The notes: a model not told the origin generated them from the letters alone. A stretch of DNA of 64,000 bases from Pseudomonadota bacterium (GCA_018241685.1 JAFEDJ010000067.1:124001-188000); one strand, 5' to 3'; positions 35,251 to 44,273 are shown, numbered from the stretch's first letter. Numbers and translations are program-made.

Positions 35251-35791
35251 TCGGGCGCTTGCCCGGCTGCGGGGGGCGACCTTCGCAGCTGTTACCGTGT
35301 TGCTGGGCGCCTGCGCGACGCCGTCGTCCTCGCCGCAGGCCATCCAGCGCCTCGACCCGGCCGAACTGGCCCGGCTCGGGGCGGCCCGCCCGGAGCCGCC
35401 CTTGAGCCTCGACGAGATCCTGCGCCAGTCCCGCGCCGGCGTGCCGACCGCGACGCTGCTGGATACCCTCGCGCGTACCAGCACTCGCCATGCGCTCAGC
35501 CCGTCCGAGGCGATCCGTCTGCGTGAGCAGGGCGTCGCACCCGAGGTGCTTGATGCGATCACCGCCGCCCAGGAACGCTGGGCCCGCGACCAGGCCACCG
35601 CCGACAAGGTGCGCCGCGATACCGAGCAGGCCGCCGCGCTCGACAAGGCGAAGGCCGACGCGGAGCGTTACCGCATGCAGTCGCAGCCCTACTGGGACCC
35701 GCTGTGGCCCTATCCCTACGCCTATCCGCCGGGCTACCCGGGCTGGCGCGGCTATGGCGGCATCGGCTGGGGCGGGCGCCTGCGGCGCTGA
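35243..35791 (+). CDS. Lipoprotein of unknown function
   Basis: A 182-residue protein with a signal peptide ending in the lipobox LLGAC. The mature part contains LSLDEILRQSRAGVPTATLLDTL and LRLREQG-like helices of the kind seen in small secreted proteins with a repeated DEILxxxxxGVP module, then an Ala/Asp-rich helix and a Tyr/Pro/Gly-rich tail (YPYAYPPGYPGWRGYGG). Anchoring in the outer or inner membrane is expected. Its start overlaps the upstream gene, indicating translational coupling with the PilJ-type protein. The function is unknown. Confidence 0.7.
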   Translation: MRDRALARLRGATFAAVTVLLGACATPSSSPQAIQRLDPAELARLGAARPEPPLSLDEILRQSRAGVPTATLLDTLARTSTRHALSPSEAIRLREQGVAPEVLDAITAAQERWARDQATADKVRRDTEQAAALDKAKADAERYRMQSQPYWDPLWPYPYAYPPGYPGWRGYGGIGWGGRLRR

Positions 35792-35809
35792 GCCCGCTGC
35801 ATTCCCCTC

Positions 35810-36904
35810 TCAGAAAAGCGCTAACTGCCGGTCGTCGCCGGGCCGCGGCGGTGGGCGGAAGGCCGCCGTGTTGAGGCGTCGCCGCGAACGGTTGAGTCCC
35901 AGCCGTTCCGCCAGCCGCTGCATGCGCTGGCTGTAGAGATCGGCGAAGACGCCCTCACCGCGCATGCGGTGGCCAAAGCGCTTGTCGTACAGCTCGCCGC
36001 CGCGCAACTGGCGCAGCAGGCTCATCACGTGCCGGGCCCGGTCGGGGAAATGGCTGTCCAGCCAGTCGGCGAACAAATCCTTCAATTCGTAGGGCAGACG
36101 CAGCAGCGCGTAGCCGGCGGTATCGCTGCCGGCCGCGTGGGCCGCTTCGAGCACCGCTTCCAGCTCGTGGTCGTTGATGGCCGGGATCAACGGTGCGAAC
36201 AGCGTGCCGACCGGCACCCCGGCCGCGTGCAGGCGTTCCATCGCCGCCAGGCGCCGGGCCGGCGTCGCTGCGCGGGGTTCCAGCTTGCGGGCAAGCGCCG
36301 GGTCGAGGGTGGTGATCGAGAAGATCACGTGCACCAGGTCGTCCCGCGCCATGTCGGCGAGCAGGTCCAGGTCGCGCTCGATCAGCGCCGACTTGGTGAC
36401 GATGGACACCGGGTGGCGCGTCTCGGCGAGGATCTCCAGCAGCTGGCGGGTCAGGCCGAGGCGCCGCTCGACCGGTTGCCAGCCATCGGTGTTGATGCCC
36501 AGCGCGATCGGCTCGCAGCGGTAGCCGGGGGCGGCCAACTCACGGCGCAGCACCGCCGGTGCGTCGGGTTTCCACGCAATCTTCGTCTCGAAATCCAGCC
36601 CCGGCGACAGGCCCAGATAGGCGTGGGTCGGTCGCGCGAAGCAGTACGCGCAACCGTGCTCACAGCCTTTGTAGGGATTGACCGACTGGTTGAAGGGCAC
36701 GTCCGGCGAGCTGTTGCGGGTGATCACCGACTTGGCCTGGTCGAGGATCAGCGTCGTCGCCGGGCCCCTGGGCGGGTCAGCGGTGTCGTCCGCAGCGTCA
36801 GTGGCGCTTTCCCAGCCGTCGTCGAAACCGTCGCGGCGCCAGGCGGCGAAGCGGTTGTCCGGGTTCAGGCGGCTGCCGCGTCCGCGGGGTGGGGCAGGCT
36901 TCAT
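35810..36904 (-). CDS. PA0069-family radical SAM protein (spore photoproduct lyase-like)
   Basis: A 364-residue radical SAM enzyme. The iron-sulfur motif is CEHGCAYC (CX3CX2C) in NPYKGCEHGCAYCFARPTH, the pattern of the PA0069/SplB-related group. The remainder shows TKSALIERDLDLLADMA, the Ser/Thr-rich SITTLDPALARKLEPRA and LLRLPYELKDLFADWL. The last five residues are QLALF, matching the QLxLF sliding-clamp-binding motif of DNA polymerases and repair proteins. A LexA-like box lies 10-25 bp upstream of the ATG. Together these point to a DNA-damage role, which has not been established for the family. Confidence 0.85.
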   Translation of the reverse strand: MKPAPPRGRGSRLNPDNRFAAWRRDGFDDGWESATDAADDTADPPRGPATTLILDQAKSVITRNSSPDVPFNQSVNPYKGCEHGCAYCFARPTHAYLGLSPGLDFETKIAWKPDAPAVLRRELAAPGYRCEPIALGINTDGWQPVERRLGLTRQLLEILAETRHPVSIVTKSALIERDLDLLADMARDDLVHVIFSITTLDPALARKLEPRAATPARRLAAMERLHAAGVPVGTLFAPLIPAINDHELEAVLEAAHAAGSDTAGYALLRLPYELKDLFADWLDSHFPDRARHVMSLLRQLRGGELYDKRFGHRMRGEGVFADLYSQRMQRLAERLGLNRSRRRLNTAAFRPPPRPGDDRQLALF

Positions 36905-36913
36905 CGGAAATGT

Positions 36914-36929
36914 GTGTATAAAAATACAG
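36914..36929 (-). promoter_or_regulatory. LexA-like SOS box upstream of the radical SAM gene
   Basis: Minus-strand CTGTATTTTTATACAC matches the CTGT-N8-ACAG proteobacterial LexA box at all but the last base, with the flanking TA and AT-rich core of good sites. It lies 10 bp upstream of the ATG at 36904 and about 50-110 bp upstream of the divergent kdpD-like gene. Confidence 0.6.
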
Positions 36930-37041
36930 TATATCCAATCGCACCGATTTTGCCGATCGATGCGTTTACGCCTTTTTTATGTGGGCGGTGCAACAATTTG
37001 CATTGTCTTCCCCTCGGGCGTCCCGACCGGCGCCGCGCCCC

Positions 37042-38583
37042 ATGCCCGTTCCCTTGCCCCGTCTGCTGTTCGAATCGCAATCGGTGCGCTTCCGCTACTT
37101 GCTGGCCGTGCTCGTCTGCGTGCTGGCGCTGGGCGTGGCGCTGTCGCTGCGCGATGTGCTCGATCTGGCCAACGCGGTGATGATCTTCCTGCTGGCCGTC
37201 GTGCTGGTGGCCAGTCGCCTCGGGCGTGGGCCGGCGGTGGCGGCCTCCCTCGCCTGTGTGACGCTGTTCGATTTCTTCTTCGTGCCGCCGCGTTTTTCGT
37301 TCGCGATCAGCCACGGCCAGTACCTGGTGACCTTCCTGGTGATGCTGGCGGTGTCGCTGCTGATCGGCCAGCTCACCGCTGGCCAGCGCCGGCAGGCCTA
37401 CGACGCCGGCCGCCGGGAGCGCATCGTCCGCGCGCTGTACGACCTCGCCAAGCGTCTGGCCGGTGTGCGCCAGCCGGGGGAGGTGGATCGGGCCCTGCAG
37501 GACTTCATCGGCAGACAGCTGGGGGCCGATGCATGGCTGCTGCTGCCCGGCGCCGACCGTGGCCTGCGGGTGGAGAGCTTCGCGGCGGGTACGCTCGGCA
37601 CACTGGACCTGCAGATCGGCCACATGGTGCTCGACAGCGGCCGAGTCATCGAGTCGGGAGCTTCCGAGCGGCCCGGCCGGCGCCGCCATTTCCTGCCGCT
37701 GGCCGGGGCTGGCGAGGTGTGCGGTGTGCTGATCGTCTCGCTGGCCGAGGATGCGATCGACGAACTGCCGCTGCTGGAAGCCCTCACCTCGCTGGCGGCG
37801 ACGGCGGTGGAGCGCCTGCACTTTGTTGCCGCTGTCCAGTCGGCGCAGCTGGAGGCAGAGTCCGAGCGCTTGCGCAGCTCCATCCTGTCGGCCTTGTCCC
37901 ACGACGTGCGTACGCCGCTGACCGCCCTCTACGGCATGGCGGACTCCCTGGCGCTGCTGCGCGAGCCCTTGCCGGACGAGGCGCGCGAACTGGCGGCGGC
38001 GATCCGCGAGCAGGCCCTGCGCGTGAACGGAATGGTGGACAAGCTGCTCGACATGGCCCGTCTGCAGAGCGGCCGCGTCAGCCTGCGCAAGGACTGGCAG
38101 TCCATCGAGGAAGTGGTCGGCTCCAGCCTGCAGTTGCTGGGCCCGGCGATGGCCCGTCACCCGGTGCGCACCAGCGGCCTTGGCGAGTTGCCGCTGGTGC
38201 AGTTCGACGCGGTGCTACTGGAGCGGGTCTTCTGCAACCTGTTCGAGAACGCCGCCAAGTACGCGCCGCCGGATACGCCGGTCCATGTCAGCGCCCGCGC
38301 CGGCGCAGAGCTGCTCGAAGTGCAGGTGAGGAGCAGCGGCGAGGGTTTTCCGCCGGACCGCCTGGAGCAGGTCTTCGAGCTGTTCGAGCGGGGCGGCAGC
38401 GAAGGTCCGGTGGCCGGCATGGGCGTCGGCCTGGCGATCTGCCGCAGCATCGTCGAAGCCCATGGCGGCACCATCCGCGCCTTCAATCCACCGGCGGGAG
38501 GCGGCTGCGTGGCTTTCACGTTACCCCTCGGCACACCGCCAGCCATCGATGTCGAGGCGCTGGAATCCGGAGTGTTGCCATGA
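37042..38583 (+). CDS. kdpD: Short KdpD-like sensor histidine kinase
   Basis: About 513 residues: four closely spaced membrane spans of the KdpD (DUF4118) type (about 18-110), a GAF-like domain (about 130-260), HisKA with the phospho-acceptor His in LSHDVRTPLTALYGMAD, and a HATPase with NLFENAAKYAP and GMGVGLAICRSIVEAHGG. Full KdpD has about 900 residues; the N-terminal KdpD and universal-stress-protein-like domains, which bind cyclic di-AMP in some bacteria, are absent. ATG at 37042 or 36979 may start it; neither has a clear ribosome-binding site. It overlaps kdpE by 4 bp. Confidence 0.85.
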   Translation: MPVPLPRLLFESQSVRFRYLLAVLVCVLALGVALSLRDVLDLANAVMIFLLAVVLVASRLGRGPAVAASLACVTLFDFFFVPPRFSFAISHGQYLVTFLVMLAVSLLIGQLTAGQRRQAYDAGRRERIVRALYDLAKRLAGVRQPGEVDRALQDFIGRQLGADAWLLLPGADRGLRVESFAAGTLGTLDLQIGHMVLDSGRVIESGASERPGRRRHFLPLAGAGEVCGVLIVSLAEDAIDELPLLEALTSLAATAVERLHFVAAVQSAQLEAESERLRSSILSALSHDVRTPLTALYGMADSLALLREPLPDEARELAAAIREQALRVNGMVDKLLDMARLQSGRVSLRKDWQSIEEVVGSSLQLLGPAMARHPVRTSGLGELPLVQFDAVLLERVFCNLFENAAKYAPPDTPVHVSARAGAELLEVQVRSSGEGFPPDRLEQVFELFERGGSEGPVAGMGVGLAICRSIVEAHGGTIRAFNPPAGGGCVAFTLPLGTPPAIDVEALESGVLP

Positions 38584-39266
38584 ATGGTCCGCAGATCCTC
38601 GTCGTCGAGGACGAACGCCAGATCCGCCGTGTCGTACGTTCTGCGCTGGAGTCCGAGGGCTGCCGCGTGCAGGAAGCGGACAGCTGCGGTCAGGCCCTGA
38701 TCGAGGCGGGAAACAGTCGGCCGGACCTGGTGATCCTCGACCTCGGCCTGCCTGATGCCGACGGTGCCCACTTCATGCAGGACTTCCGCAGCTGGTCGTC
38801 GGCGCCGGTGCTGGTGCTGTCGGCCCGTTCCACCGAGCATGACAAGATCGACGTACTCGACGCCGGCGCCGACGACTACTTGACCAAGCCCTTTTCCATC
38901 GGCGAGTTGCAGGCCCGTGTGCGGGCGCTGTTGCGGCGCGGGCGCGCCAATGCCGGCACCGAGGCGGCGCAGGTCGGCTTCGGCGACGTGGAAGTGGATT
39001 TCTCCCGCCGCCTGGTCAGTCGCAAGGGCGAGGCGGTCAAGCTGACGCCCATCGAATACCGGCTGCTCGCCGTGCTGATCGCCCACGCCGGCCAGGTGAT
39101 GACCCATCGCCAGCTGCTGCGCGAGGTGTGGGGCACGGCCTCCACCGACAGTAACCATTACCTGCGAATCTATGTAGGGCACCTGCGCCACAAGCTGGAG
39201 AGCGATCCGGCGCAGCCCCGTCATTTCCTGACCGAAACTGGAGTGGGTTACCGCTTCCAGCTCTGA
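38580..39266 (+). CDS. kdpE: KdpE-like OmpR-family response regulator
   Basis: A 228-residue response regulator. The receiver domain (1-120) has the acidic pocket VVEDE, the phospho-acceptor Asp in VILDLGLPDADG and the Lys in LTKPFS. A winged-helix OmpR/PhoB output domain follows (KLTPIEYRLLAVLIAHAGQVMTHRQLLREVWG; YLRIYVGHLRHKLE), very similar to KdpE. The ATGA overlap with the kinase gene shows translational coupling. Since kup follows 38 bp later, Kup is the most likely local target rather than kdpFABC, which is not here. Confidence 0.93.
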   Translation: MNGPQILVVEDERQIRRVVRSALESEGCRVQEADSCGQALIEAGNSRPDLVILDLGLPDADGAHFMQDFRSWSSAPVLVLSARSTEHDKIDVLDAGADDYLTKPFSIGELQARVRALLRRGRANAGTEAAQVGFGDVEVDFSRRLVSRKGEAVKLTPIEYRLLAVLIAHAGQVMTHRQLLREVWGTASTDSNHYLRIYVGHLRHKLESDPAQPRHFLTETGVGYRFQL

Positions 39267-39304
39267 AACCCGCAGCCATCGCATCAGTCCTTCCGGAGTC
39301 CTGC

Positions 39305-41179
39305 ATGAGCCAATCCGACAGTCATTCCCGTTCCGGCCTGGTCGGCCTCGCCCTCGCCGCCCTGGGCGTGGTCTATGGCGACATCGGCACCAGCCCGCTG
39401 TACGCCTTCAAAGAGGCCTTCACCGGCCCTCACGGCATCGATCCCTCGGAGGTCAATGTGCTCGCTGCGCTGTCGGCCTTCTTCTGGGCCGGCCTGCTGA
39501 TCGTTTCGATCAAGTACGTGTGGGTCGTGCTGCGCTTCGACAACGAAGGGGAGGGGGGCGTGCTGGCCCTCACCGCGCTGGCCCAGCGGGCCTCCCACCG
39601 GCCGCGCTGGGCGATGACCGCGGTGGGTTGCGGTATCTTCGCCGCCGCGTTGTTCTATGGCGACGCCATCATCACCCCGGCGATCTCGGTGCTGTCGGCA
39701 GTGGAAGGTATCAGCGTCGCCACGCCGCAGTTCGAGCATTACGTGGTGCCGATCACCGTCGGCATCCTGGTCGGTCTGTTCATGATCCAGAAGCATGGCA
39801 CCGGCCGGGTCGGGCAGTTCTTCGGGCCGATCACCGTGGTGTGGTTCCTGGCCCTCGGCGCCCTCGGAGTTGGCAGCATCCTGCAGACACCGGAGGTGCT
39901 CCGCGCCCTCGATCCGCGCTACGCCATCCAGTTCGCCATCGAACGGCCGCACACCGCCTTCATCCTGCTGTCGGCGGTGTTCCTGTCGCTGACCGGCGGC
40001 GAGGCCTTGTACGCCGACATGGGCCACTTCGGCGCGCGGCCGGTGCGTCTCGCCTGGTATGGCCTGGTGTGGCCGTCGTTGGTGCTCAACTACTTCGGCC
40101 AGGGCGCGCTGGTGCTGCGTTCGCCGGTGGCCATCGAGAACCCCTTCTACCTGCTCGCGCCGGACTGGTTCCTGCTGCCGCTGGTGGGCCTCGCCACCCT
40201 CGCCACGGTGATCGCCTCCCAGGCCACCATCACCGGTGCGTATTCCATGACCCTCCAGGCCGGCCGCCTCGGCTACCTGCCGCGCCTGCGCATCCTGCAC
40301 ACCTCCGACACCGAGAGGGGCCAGATCTACATCCCCAGCGTCAATTGGCTGATGCTGGTGGCGGTCATCGTGCTGGTGCTGCAGTTCCGCTCCTCCGGTG
40401 CACTGGCGGCGGCCTACGGCATCGCCGTGTCGGGCACCATGATCATCACCACGCTGCTCACCGCCTTCATCCTGCTGATGGCCGAAGGCCGCCGCCGCGT
40501 CGGCCTGCTTGCCGCGCTGGCGCTGTTCGGTGTGCTGGAACTGCTGTTCTTCAGCTCCAACCTCACCAAGCTCGGCGAAGGCGGCTGGATGCCGATGGCC
40601 CTTGGCGCGGCGATCTTCCTGCTGCTCACCACCTGGAAGGAGGGCAGCCTGCTGCTCGCCAACCAGCGCTGCAAGATCGACGTGCCGATGGCCGGCTTCG
40701 TGCGCGGCCCGCTGCCCGACGTGCCGCGGGTGTTCGGCACGGCGGTGTACCTCACCTCCGAGCCGAGCCTGGTGCCCAGCGCACTGTTCCACAACCTCAA
40801 GCACTACAAGGTGATGCACGAGCGCATCATTTTCCTGCACGTGGTGAACGAAGGCATTCCGCGGGTGGACGACGCCGAGCGGGTGGCCGTCACCCAGCTG
40901 GCGCCGGGCCTCTACAACGTCGATGCGCGCTTCGGCTTCCGCGAGGAACCTGATCTGCCCGCCGCCCTGGCCCTCGCTGCCAGGTTCGGCCTTGAGCTGG
41001 AGGAGATGACCACCACCTACTTCGTCGCCCGCGCCCGTATCGTCGACGGCCCGGGGGGGATGCCGCGCTGGCGCTGCGGCCTGTTCGCCTGGATGATGCG
41101 CCAGTCGGAAGGTGCGGCCAGCTACTTCAAGCTGCCGGCCAACCAGGTGGTGGAACTGGGTACCCAGGTCATGCTGTAA
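39305..41179 (+). CDS. kup: Potassium transporter Kup
   Basis: A 624-residue low-affinity potassium/proton symporter of the KUP/HAK/KT family. The N-terminal signature GVVYGDIGTSPLYAFKEAF is intact, about 12 membrane spans follow, and a C-terminal cytoplasmic domain of about 160 residues ends at the final Leu. Phrases such as NEGEGGVLALTALAQ, GDAIITPAISVLSAVEG and LTGGEALYADMGHFG are diagnostic. GGAG is 7 bases before the ATG. It lies directly downstream of the short kdpD-kdpE pair. Confidence 0.97.
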   Translation: MSQSDSHSRSGLVGLALAALGVVYGDIGTSPLYAFKEAFTGPHGIDPSEVNVLAALSAFFWAGLLIVSIKYVWVVLRFDNEGEGGVLALTALAQRASHRPRWAMTAVGCGIFAAALFYGDAIITPAISVLSAVEGISVATPQFEHYVVPITVGILVGLFMIQKHGTGRVGQFFGPITVVWFLALGALGVGSILQTPEVLRALDPRYAIQFAIERPHTAFILLSAVFLSLTGGEALYADMGHFGARPVRLAWYGLVWPSLVLNYFGQGALVLRSPVAIENPFYLLAPDWFLLPLVGLATLATVIASQATITGAYSMTLQAGRLGYLPRLRILHTSDTERGQIYIPSVNWLMLVAVIVLVLQFRSSGALAAAYGIAVSGTMIITTLLTAFILLMAEGRRRVGLLAALALFGVLELLFFSSNLTKLGEGGWMPMALGAAIFLLLTTWKEGSLLLANQRCKIDVPMAGFVRGPLPDVPRVFGTAVYLTSEPSLVPSALFHNLKHYKVMHERIIFLHVVNEGIPRVDDAERVAVTQLAPGLYNVDARFGFREEPDLPAALALAARFGLELEEMTTTYFVARARIVDGPGGMPRWRCGLFAWMMRQSEGAASYFKLPANQVVELGTQVML

Positions 41180-41252
41180 GGCCGCCATGGCTTCCGGGCG
41201 GGTGCATCGGCTAGAATCGACGGTTCATATCAAGCAGCCGACAGGATTCACC

Positions 41253-42335
41253 ATGCATTCCGCCTCGAAAGCCCATATCGACGACGTCCGGATCAAGGAG
41301 ATCAAGGAACTCGCCCCGCCCGCCCATGTGCTGCGGGAATTCCCCGCTTCGCCGAAGGCTGCGGAAACGGCCTTCGCGGCGCGCAGCGCGATCCACCGCA
41401 TCCTGTTCGGCGCCGACGACCGCCTGCTGGTGGTCATCGGCCCCTGTTCGATCCACGACACCGACGCGGCGATGGAATACGCCCGCCGCCTGCAGGCCGA
41501 GGCCGAGCGGCTCAAGAACGACCTGCTGGTGGTGATGCGCGTCTATTTCGAGAAGCCCCGCACCACCGTCGGCTGGAAGGGCCTCATCAACGACCCGCTG
41601 CTCGACGGCAGCTTCCGCATCAACGACGGCCTGCGCATCGCCCGCAAGCTGCTGTCCGACGTGAATGACCTGGGCCTGCCGGCCGCCACCGAGTTCCTCG
41701 ACATGATCACGCCGCAATACGTGGCCGACCTCATCGCCTGGGGCGCCATCGGCGCGCGCACCACCGAGAGCCAGGTGCACCGCGAACTGGCCTCCGGCCT
41801 GTCCTGTCCGGTGGGCTTCAAGAACGGCACCGACGGCAACATCCGCATCGCCGTGGATGCCATCAAGGCCGCCCAGTCGCCGCACCATTTCCTGTCCGTC
41901 ACCAAGGCCGGCCATTCCGCCATCGTCAGCACCACCGGCAATGAGGACTGCCACCTGATCCTGCGCGGCGGCAAGGGCCCCAACTACGACGCCGCCAGCG
42001 TCGACGCCGCCTGCAAGGAACTGGCCGCCTCCGGCGTCACCGGCAAGCTGATGATCGACTTCTCCCACGCCAACAGCAGCAAGCAGCACAAGCGCCAGGT
42101 GGACGTGGCCCGCGACGTGGGCGGCCAGATGGCCGCCGGCGACGACCGCATCATCGGCGTGATGGTCGAATCCCACCTCAAGGAAGGCCGCCAGGACCTG
42201 AAGCCTGGCGTCGAGCTGGAGTACGGCAAGAGCATCACCGATGCCTGCATCGGTTGGGAAGACAGCCTTACCGTGCTCGACGTGCTGGCCGATGCCGTGC
42301 GTCAGCGCCGCGTGCAGCGCGCCGTGCCGGAATGA
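41253..42335 (+). CDS. aroG: 3-deoxy-7-phosphoheptulonate (DAHP) synthase, class I
   Basis: A 360-residue enzyme joining phosphoenolpyruvate and erythrose 4-phosphate at the entry of the shikimate pathway. It matches the AroF/G/H class with LLVVIGPCSIHD, MRVYFEKPRTTVGWKGLINDP, GAIGARTTESQVHRELASGLS, PVGFKNGTDG and a metal-binding C-terminus (DFSHANSSKQ, ITDACIGW). ATG at 41253 is preceded by CAGGA and fits the family start. Which aromatic amino acid inhibits it cannot be told from sequence alone, although it looks most like the phenylalanine-sensitive type. A strong terminator follows. Confidence 0.93.
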   Translation: MHSASKAHIDDVRIKEIKELAPPAHVLREFPASPKAAETAFAARSAIHRILFGADDRLLVVIGPCSIHDTDAAMEYARRLQAEAERLKNDLLVVMRVYFEKPRTTVGWKGLINDPLLDGSFRINDGLRIARKLLSDVNDLGLPAATEFLDMITPQYVADLIAWGAIGARTTESQVHRELASGLSCPVGFKNGTDGNIRIAVDAIKAAQSPHHFLSVTKAGHSAIVSTTGNEDCHLILRGGKGPNYDAASVDAACKELAASGVTGKLMIDFSHANSSKQHKRQVDVARDVGGQMAAGDDRIIGVMVESHLKEGRQDLKPGVELEYGKSITDACIGWEDSLTVLDVLADAVRQRRVQRAVPE

Positions 42336-42360
42336 TCCGGTAGCACTTCTGATGCATCGA

Positions 42361-42385
42361 AGAGGCTCCGCGGGAGCCTCTTTTT
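42361..42385 (+). terminator. Intrinsic terminator after aroG
   Basis: AGAGGCTCC-GCG-GGAGCCTCT followed by TTTTATTT: a 9-bp perfect stem with a U-run, 26 bp after the aroG stop. Confidence 0.9.
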
Positions 42386-42476
42386 ATTTGGGGCCGGCGG
42401 CGCATTCCCGTGCCCCGCCGGCAGGCCTTGCCGCTGGCGGGGCGTGCCTTGGCCGCGGCGCGCCCCGCTGCGCCGC

Positions 42477-43358
42477 TCAGGCGTCGAGGAAGGGGTTCCA
42501 GCCGCTGCGGGCGAAGCCCGCTTCGCCCATCAGGATGTCGAGGGCCAGGCTGGCCAGATCGTCGGCGATGGGGTCGGCCTTGGGATCCTTGTCCTGGTAG
42601 AACACCTTGCGGTAGCTGCCGCACTCTTCGCAGCTCTCGGCGCTGGCCGCCGGCCACGGGTTGGCGGGCGCATCCTCCAGCCGGTGCCGGGACACTTCCC
42701 GCACGGAGTCGCAGGACGTGCAGCGGGCCCGCATGGCGTTCCACTGGGTGTTGCACAGGGGGCAATGGAGGTAGCGCAGCCCGGCCACGCTGCCGCCGAT
42801 CCGCACCACTGCCGCCACCGCCGGCGTGCCGCAGCAGGGGCACAGGTCGCGTTCGGTGTGGGGCGTGTCTGCGCTGACCGGCATCCGGCTGGCGTGCCGG
42901 GTCCACACCACCTGGAGGGCGGCCCAGACGAGGGCGCGGCTGCCGGCGTCGGCGTCTCCTGCGTCGTCGCTCAGCACGGCGCGGCCGAGGGCGTCCAGTC
43001 CGGCGGGATCGGTGGCGCGCAGGCCGGCGATGAGGGCGCGGGTGGCGGCCGGCGCGGCCGGCAGGCTGTGTTCGAGCAGATGATGGAGGACGCTTTGCCA
43101 GGCGGCGGGGAGCTGGCTCCCGCTGGCTGGGAAGCTGCAGTCGTCAGGCTTGGCGACGAGGGCCGGCAAGGCGAAGGCCTCCTGCTGGGCGACGTGCAGC
43201 CCGGCCAGGAAGCGCAGGGCCGCCTCCATCGGGTGGCCGTCGGCCAGCGTATCGAAGCGGGCCGCGCGGGTGGCGAAGAGATCGTTGCCCGGCGGCAGGA
43301 TCCGCGGTGGGGTATCGGCGGAGCTGAGGATCAGCTCGGGCGCTTTCAGTTGGGACAT
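42477..43358 (-). CDS. fdhE: Formate dehydrogenase accessory protein FdhE
   Basis: A 293-residue cytoplasmic rubredoxin-like protein required for active formate dehydrogenase in aerobic/nitrate conditions. The four-pair cysteine pattern of FdhE is visible in the C-terminal part: CPCCG, HCPLC, RCTSC and SCEECG, followed by YRKVFYQDKDPKADPIADDLASLALDILMGE. It is the last gene of the minus-strand fdo operon, 54 bp after fdhD. FdhE is thought to interact with the catalytic subunit before export. Confidence 0.93.
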   Translation of the reverse strand: MSQLKAPELILSSADTPPRILPPGNDLFATRAARFDTLADGHPMEAALRFLAGLHVAQQEAFALPALVAKPDDCSFPASGSQLPAAWQSVLHHLLEHSLPAAPAATRALIAGLRATDPAGLDALGRAVLSDDAGDADAGSRALVWAALQVVWTRHASRMPVSADTPHTERDLCPCCGTPAVAAVVRIGGSVAGLRYLHCPLCNTQWNAMRARCTSCDSVREVSRHRLEDAPANPWPAASAESCEECGSYRKVFYQDKDPKADPIADDLASLALDILMGEAGFARSGWNPFLDA

Positions 43359-43412
43359 CGGGATTCCATGGAGTCGGGCCGGCGTCCCTCTGCGGGGCCG
43401 GCCGTGGGTGGA

Positions 43413-44273
43413 TCAGTCGGAGGAGGGCCGCAGGCCCTGCGGATGGGCATAGACCACCAGCCGGCGCCCGCGGGCGAAACCGGCCAGCGTGACGCCCAGC
43501 CCGCTGGCCAGGTCCACCGCCAGGGCGGTGGGGGCCGAGACCGCGACGAGGCAGGCGATGCCGAGGGCGGCCACCTTCTGGACCATCTCGTAGCTGGCCC
43601 GGCTCGACACCAGCACGAAGCCGCTGCCGGTCTGCCACTGGCGGTCGGCCGCCAGATGGCCGAGCAGCTTGTCGAGGGCATTGTGGCGGCCCACGTCCTC
43701 CCGCAGCGCGACGATGTGGCCGTCGCCGTCGACCCACGCGGCGGCATGCACCGCGCCGGTCGTCTCGCGCAGGCGCTGCCGCGCGGGCAGCTCCGCCAGC
43801 GCAGTGGCAACCCGCGCGGCGTCGATCCGGTGGGCTGGGGCGACCGGCCGCAGCGGGCGGGCCAGCGCCTCCAGGCTCTCGATGCCGCACAGGCCGCAGC
43901 CGGTGCGGCCGGCCAGGTTGCGGCGGCGTTCCTTGAGGGCCACGAAGCGCTCGGTGGCGATCTGCAGGCGGATTTCGATGCCCTGCGGGGCGGCCAGGCA
44001 GTCCACCTCGTACAGCTCGCCGCGGTGCTGCAGGATGCCTTCGCTCAGCGCGAAGCCGAGGGCCAGGTCTTCCAGGTCGGTCGGGGTGGCGAGGAGCACG
44101 GCGTGGGAGATGCCGTTGAAGACGAGGGCGACGGGTACTTCCTCGACCACGTCGTCGAGGCAGCGCTCGGTCGCCCCGCCGTCGATGCGCAGCACCGGCG
44201 TCGGGCGCAGCGCGGGCCACTGGGCGGGGTCGTGGGGTGCCCGTTCGGGCAGCGTGCAGGAGAGATCGGTCAT
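43413..44273 (-). CDS. fdhD: Formate dehydrogenase sulfurtransferase FdhD
   Basis: A 286-residue protein that moves sulfur from IscS to the molybdenum-guanine dinucleotide cofactor of formate dehydrogenase. The catalytic CxxC is in GRTGCGLCGIESLE; other signatures are DLEDLALGFALSEGI, TTGAVHAAAW, REDVGRHNALDKLLG and SSRASYEMVQKVA. ATG at 44273 is chosen because GGAAAGGA lies directly upstream; an ATG 18 bases earlier lacks one. It lies between fdoI and fdhE, with an intercistronic hairpin upstream. Confidence 0.94.
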   Translation of the reverse strand: MTDLSCTLPERAPHDPAQWPALRPTPVLRIDGGATERCLDDVVEEVPVALVFNGISHAVLLATPTDLEDLALGFALSEGILQHRGELYEVDCLAAPQGIEIRLQIATERFVALKERRRNLAGRTGCGLCGIESLEALARPLRPVAPAHRIDAARVATALAELPARQRLRETTGAVHAAAWVDGDGHIVALREDVGRHNALDKLLGHLAADRQWQTGSGFVLVSSRASYEMVQKVAALGIACLVAVSAPTALAVDLASGLGVTLAGFARGRRLVVYAHPQGLRPSSD

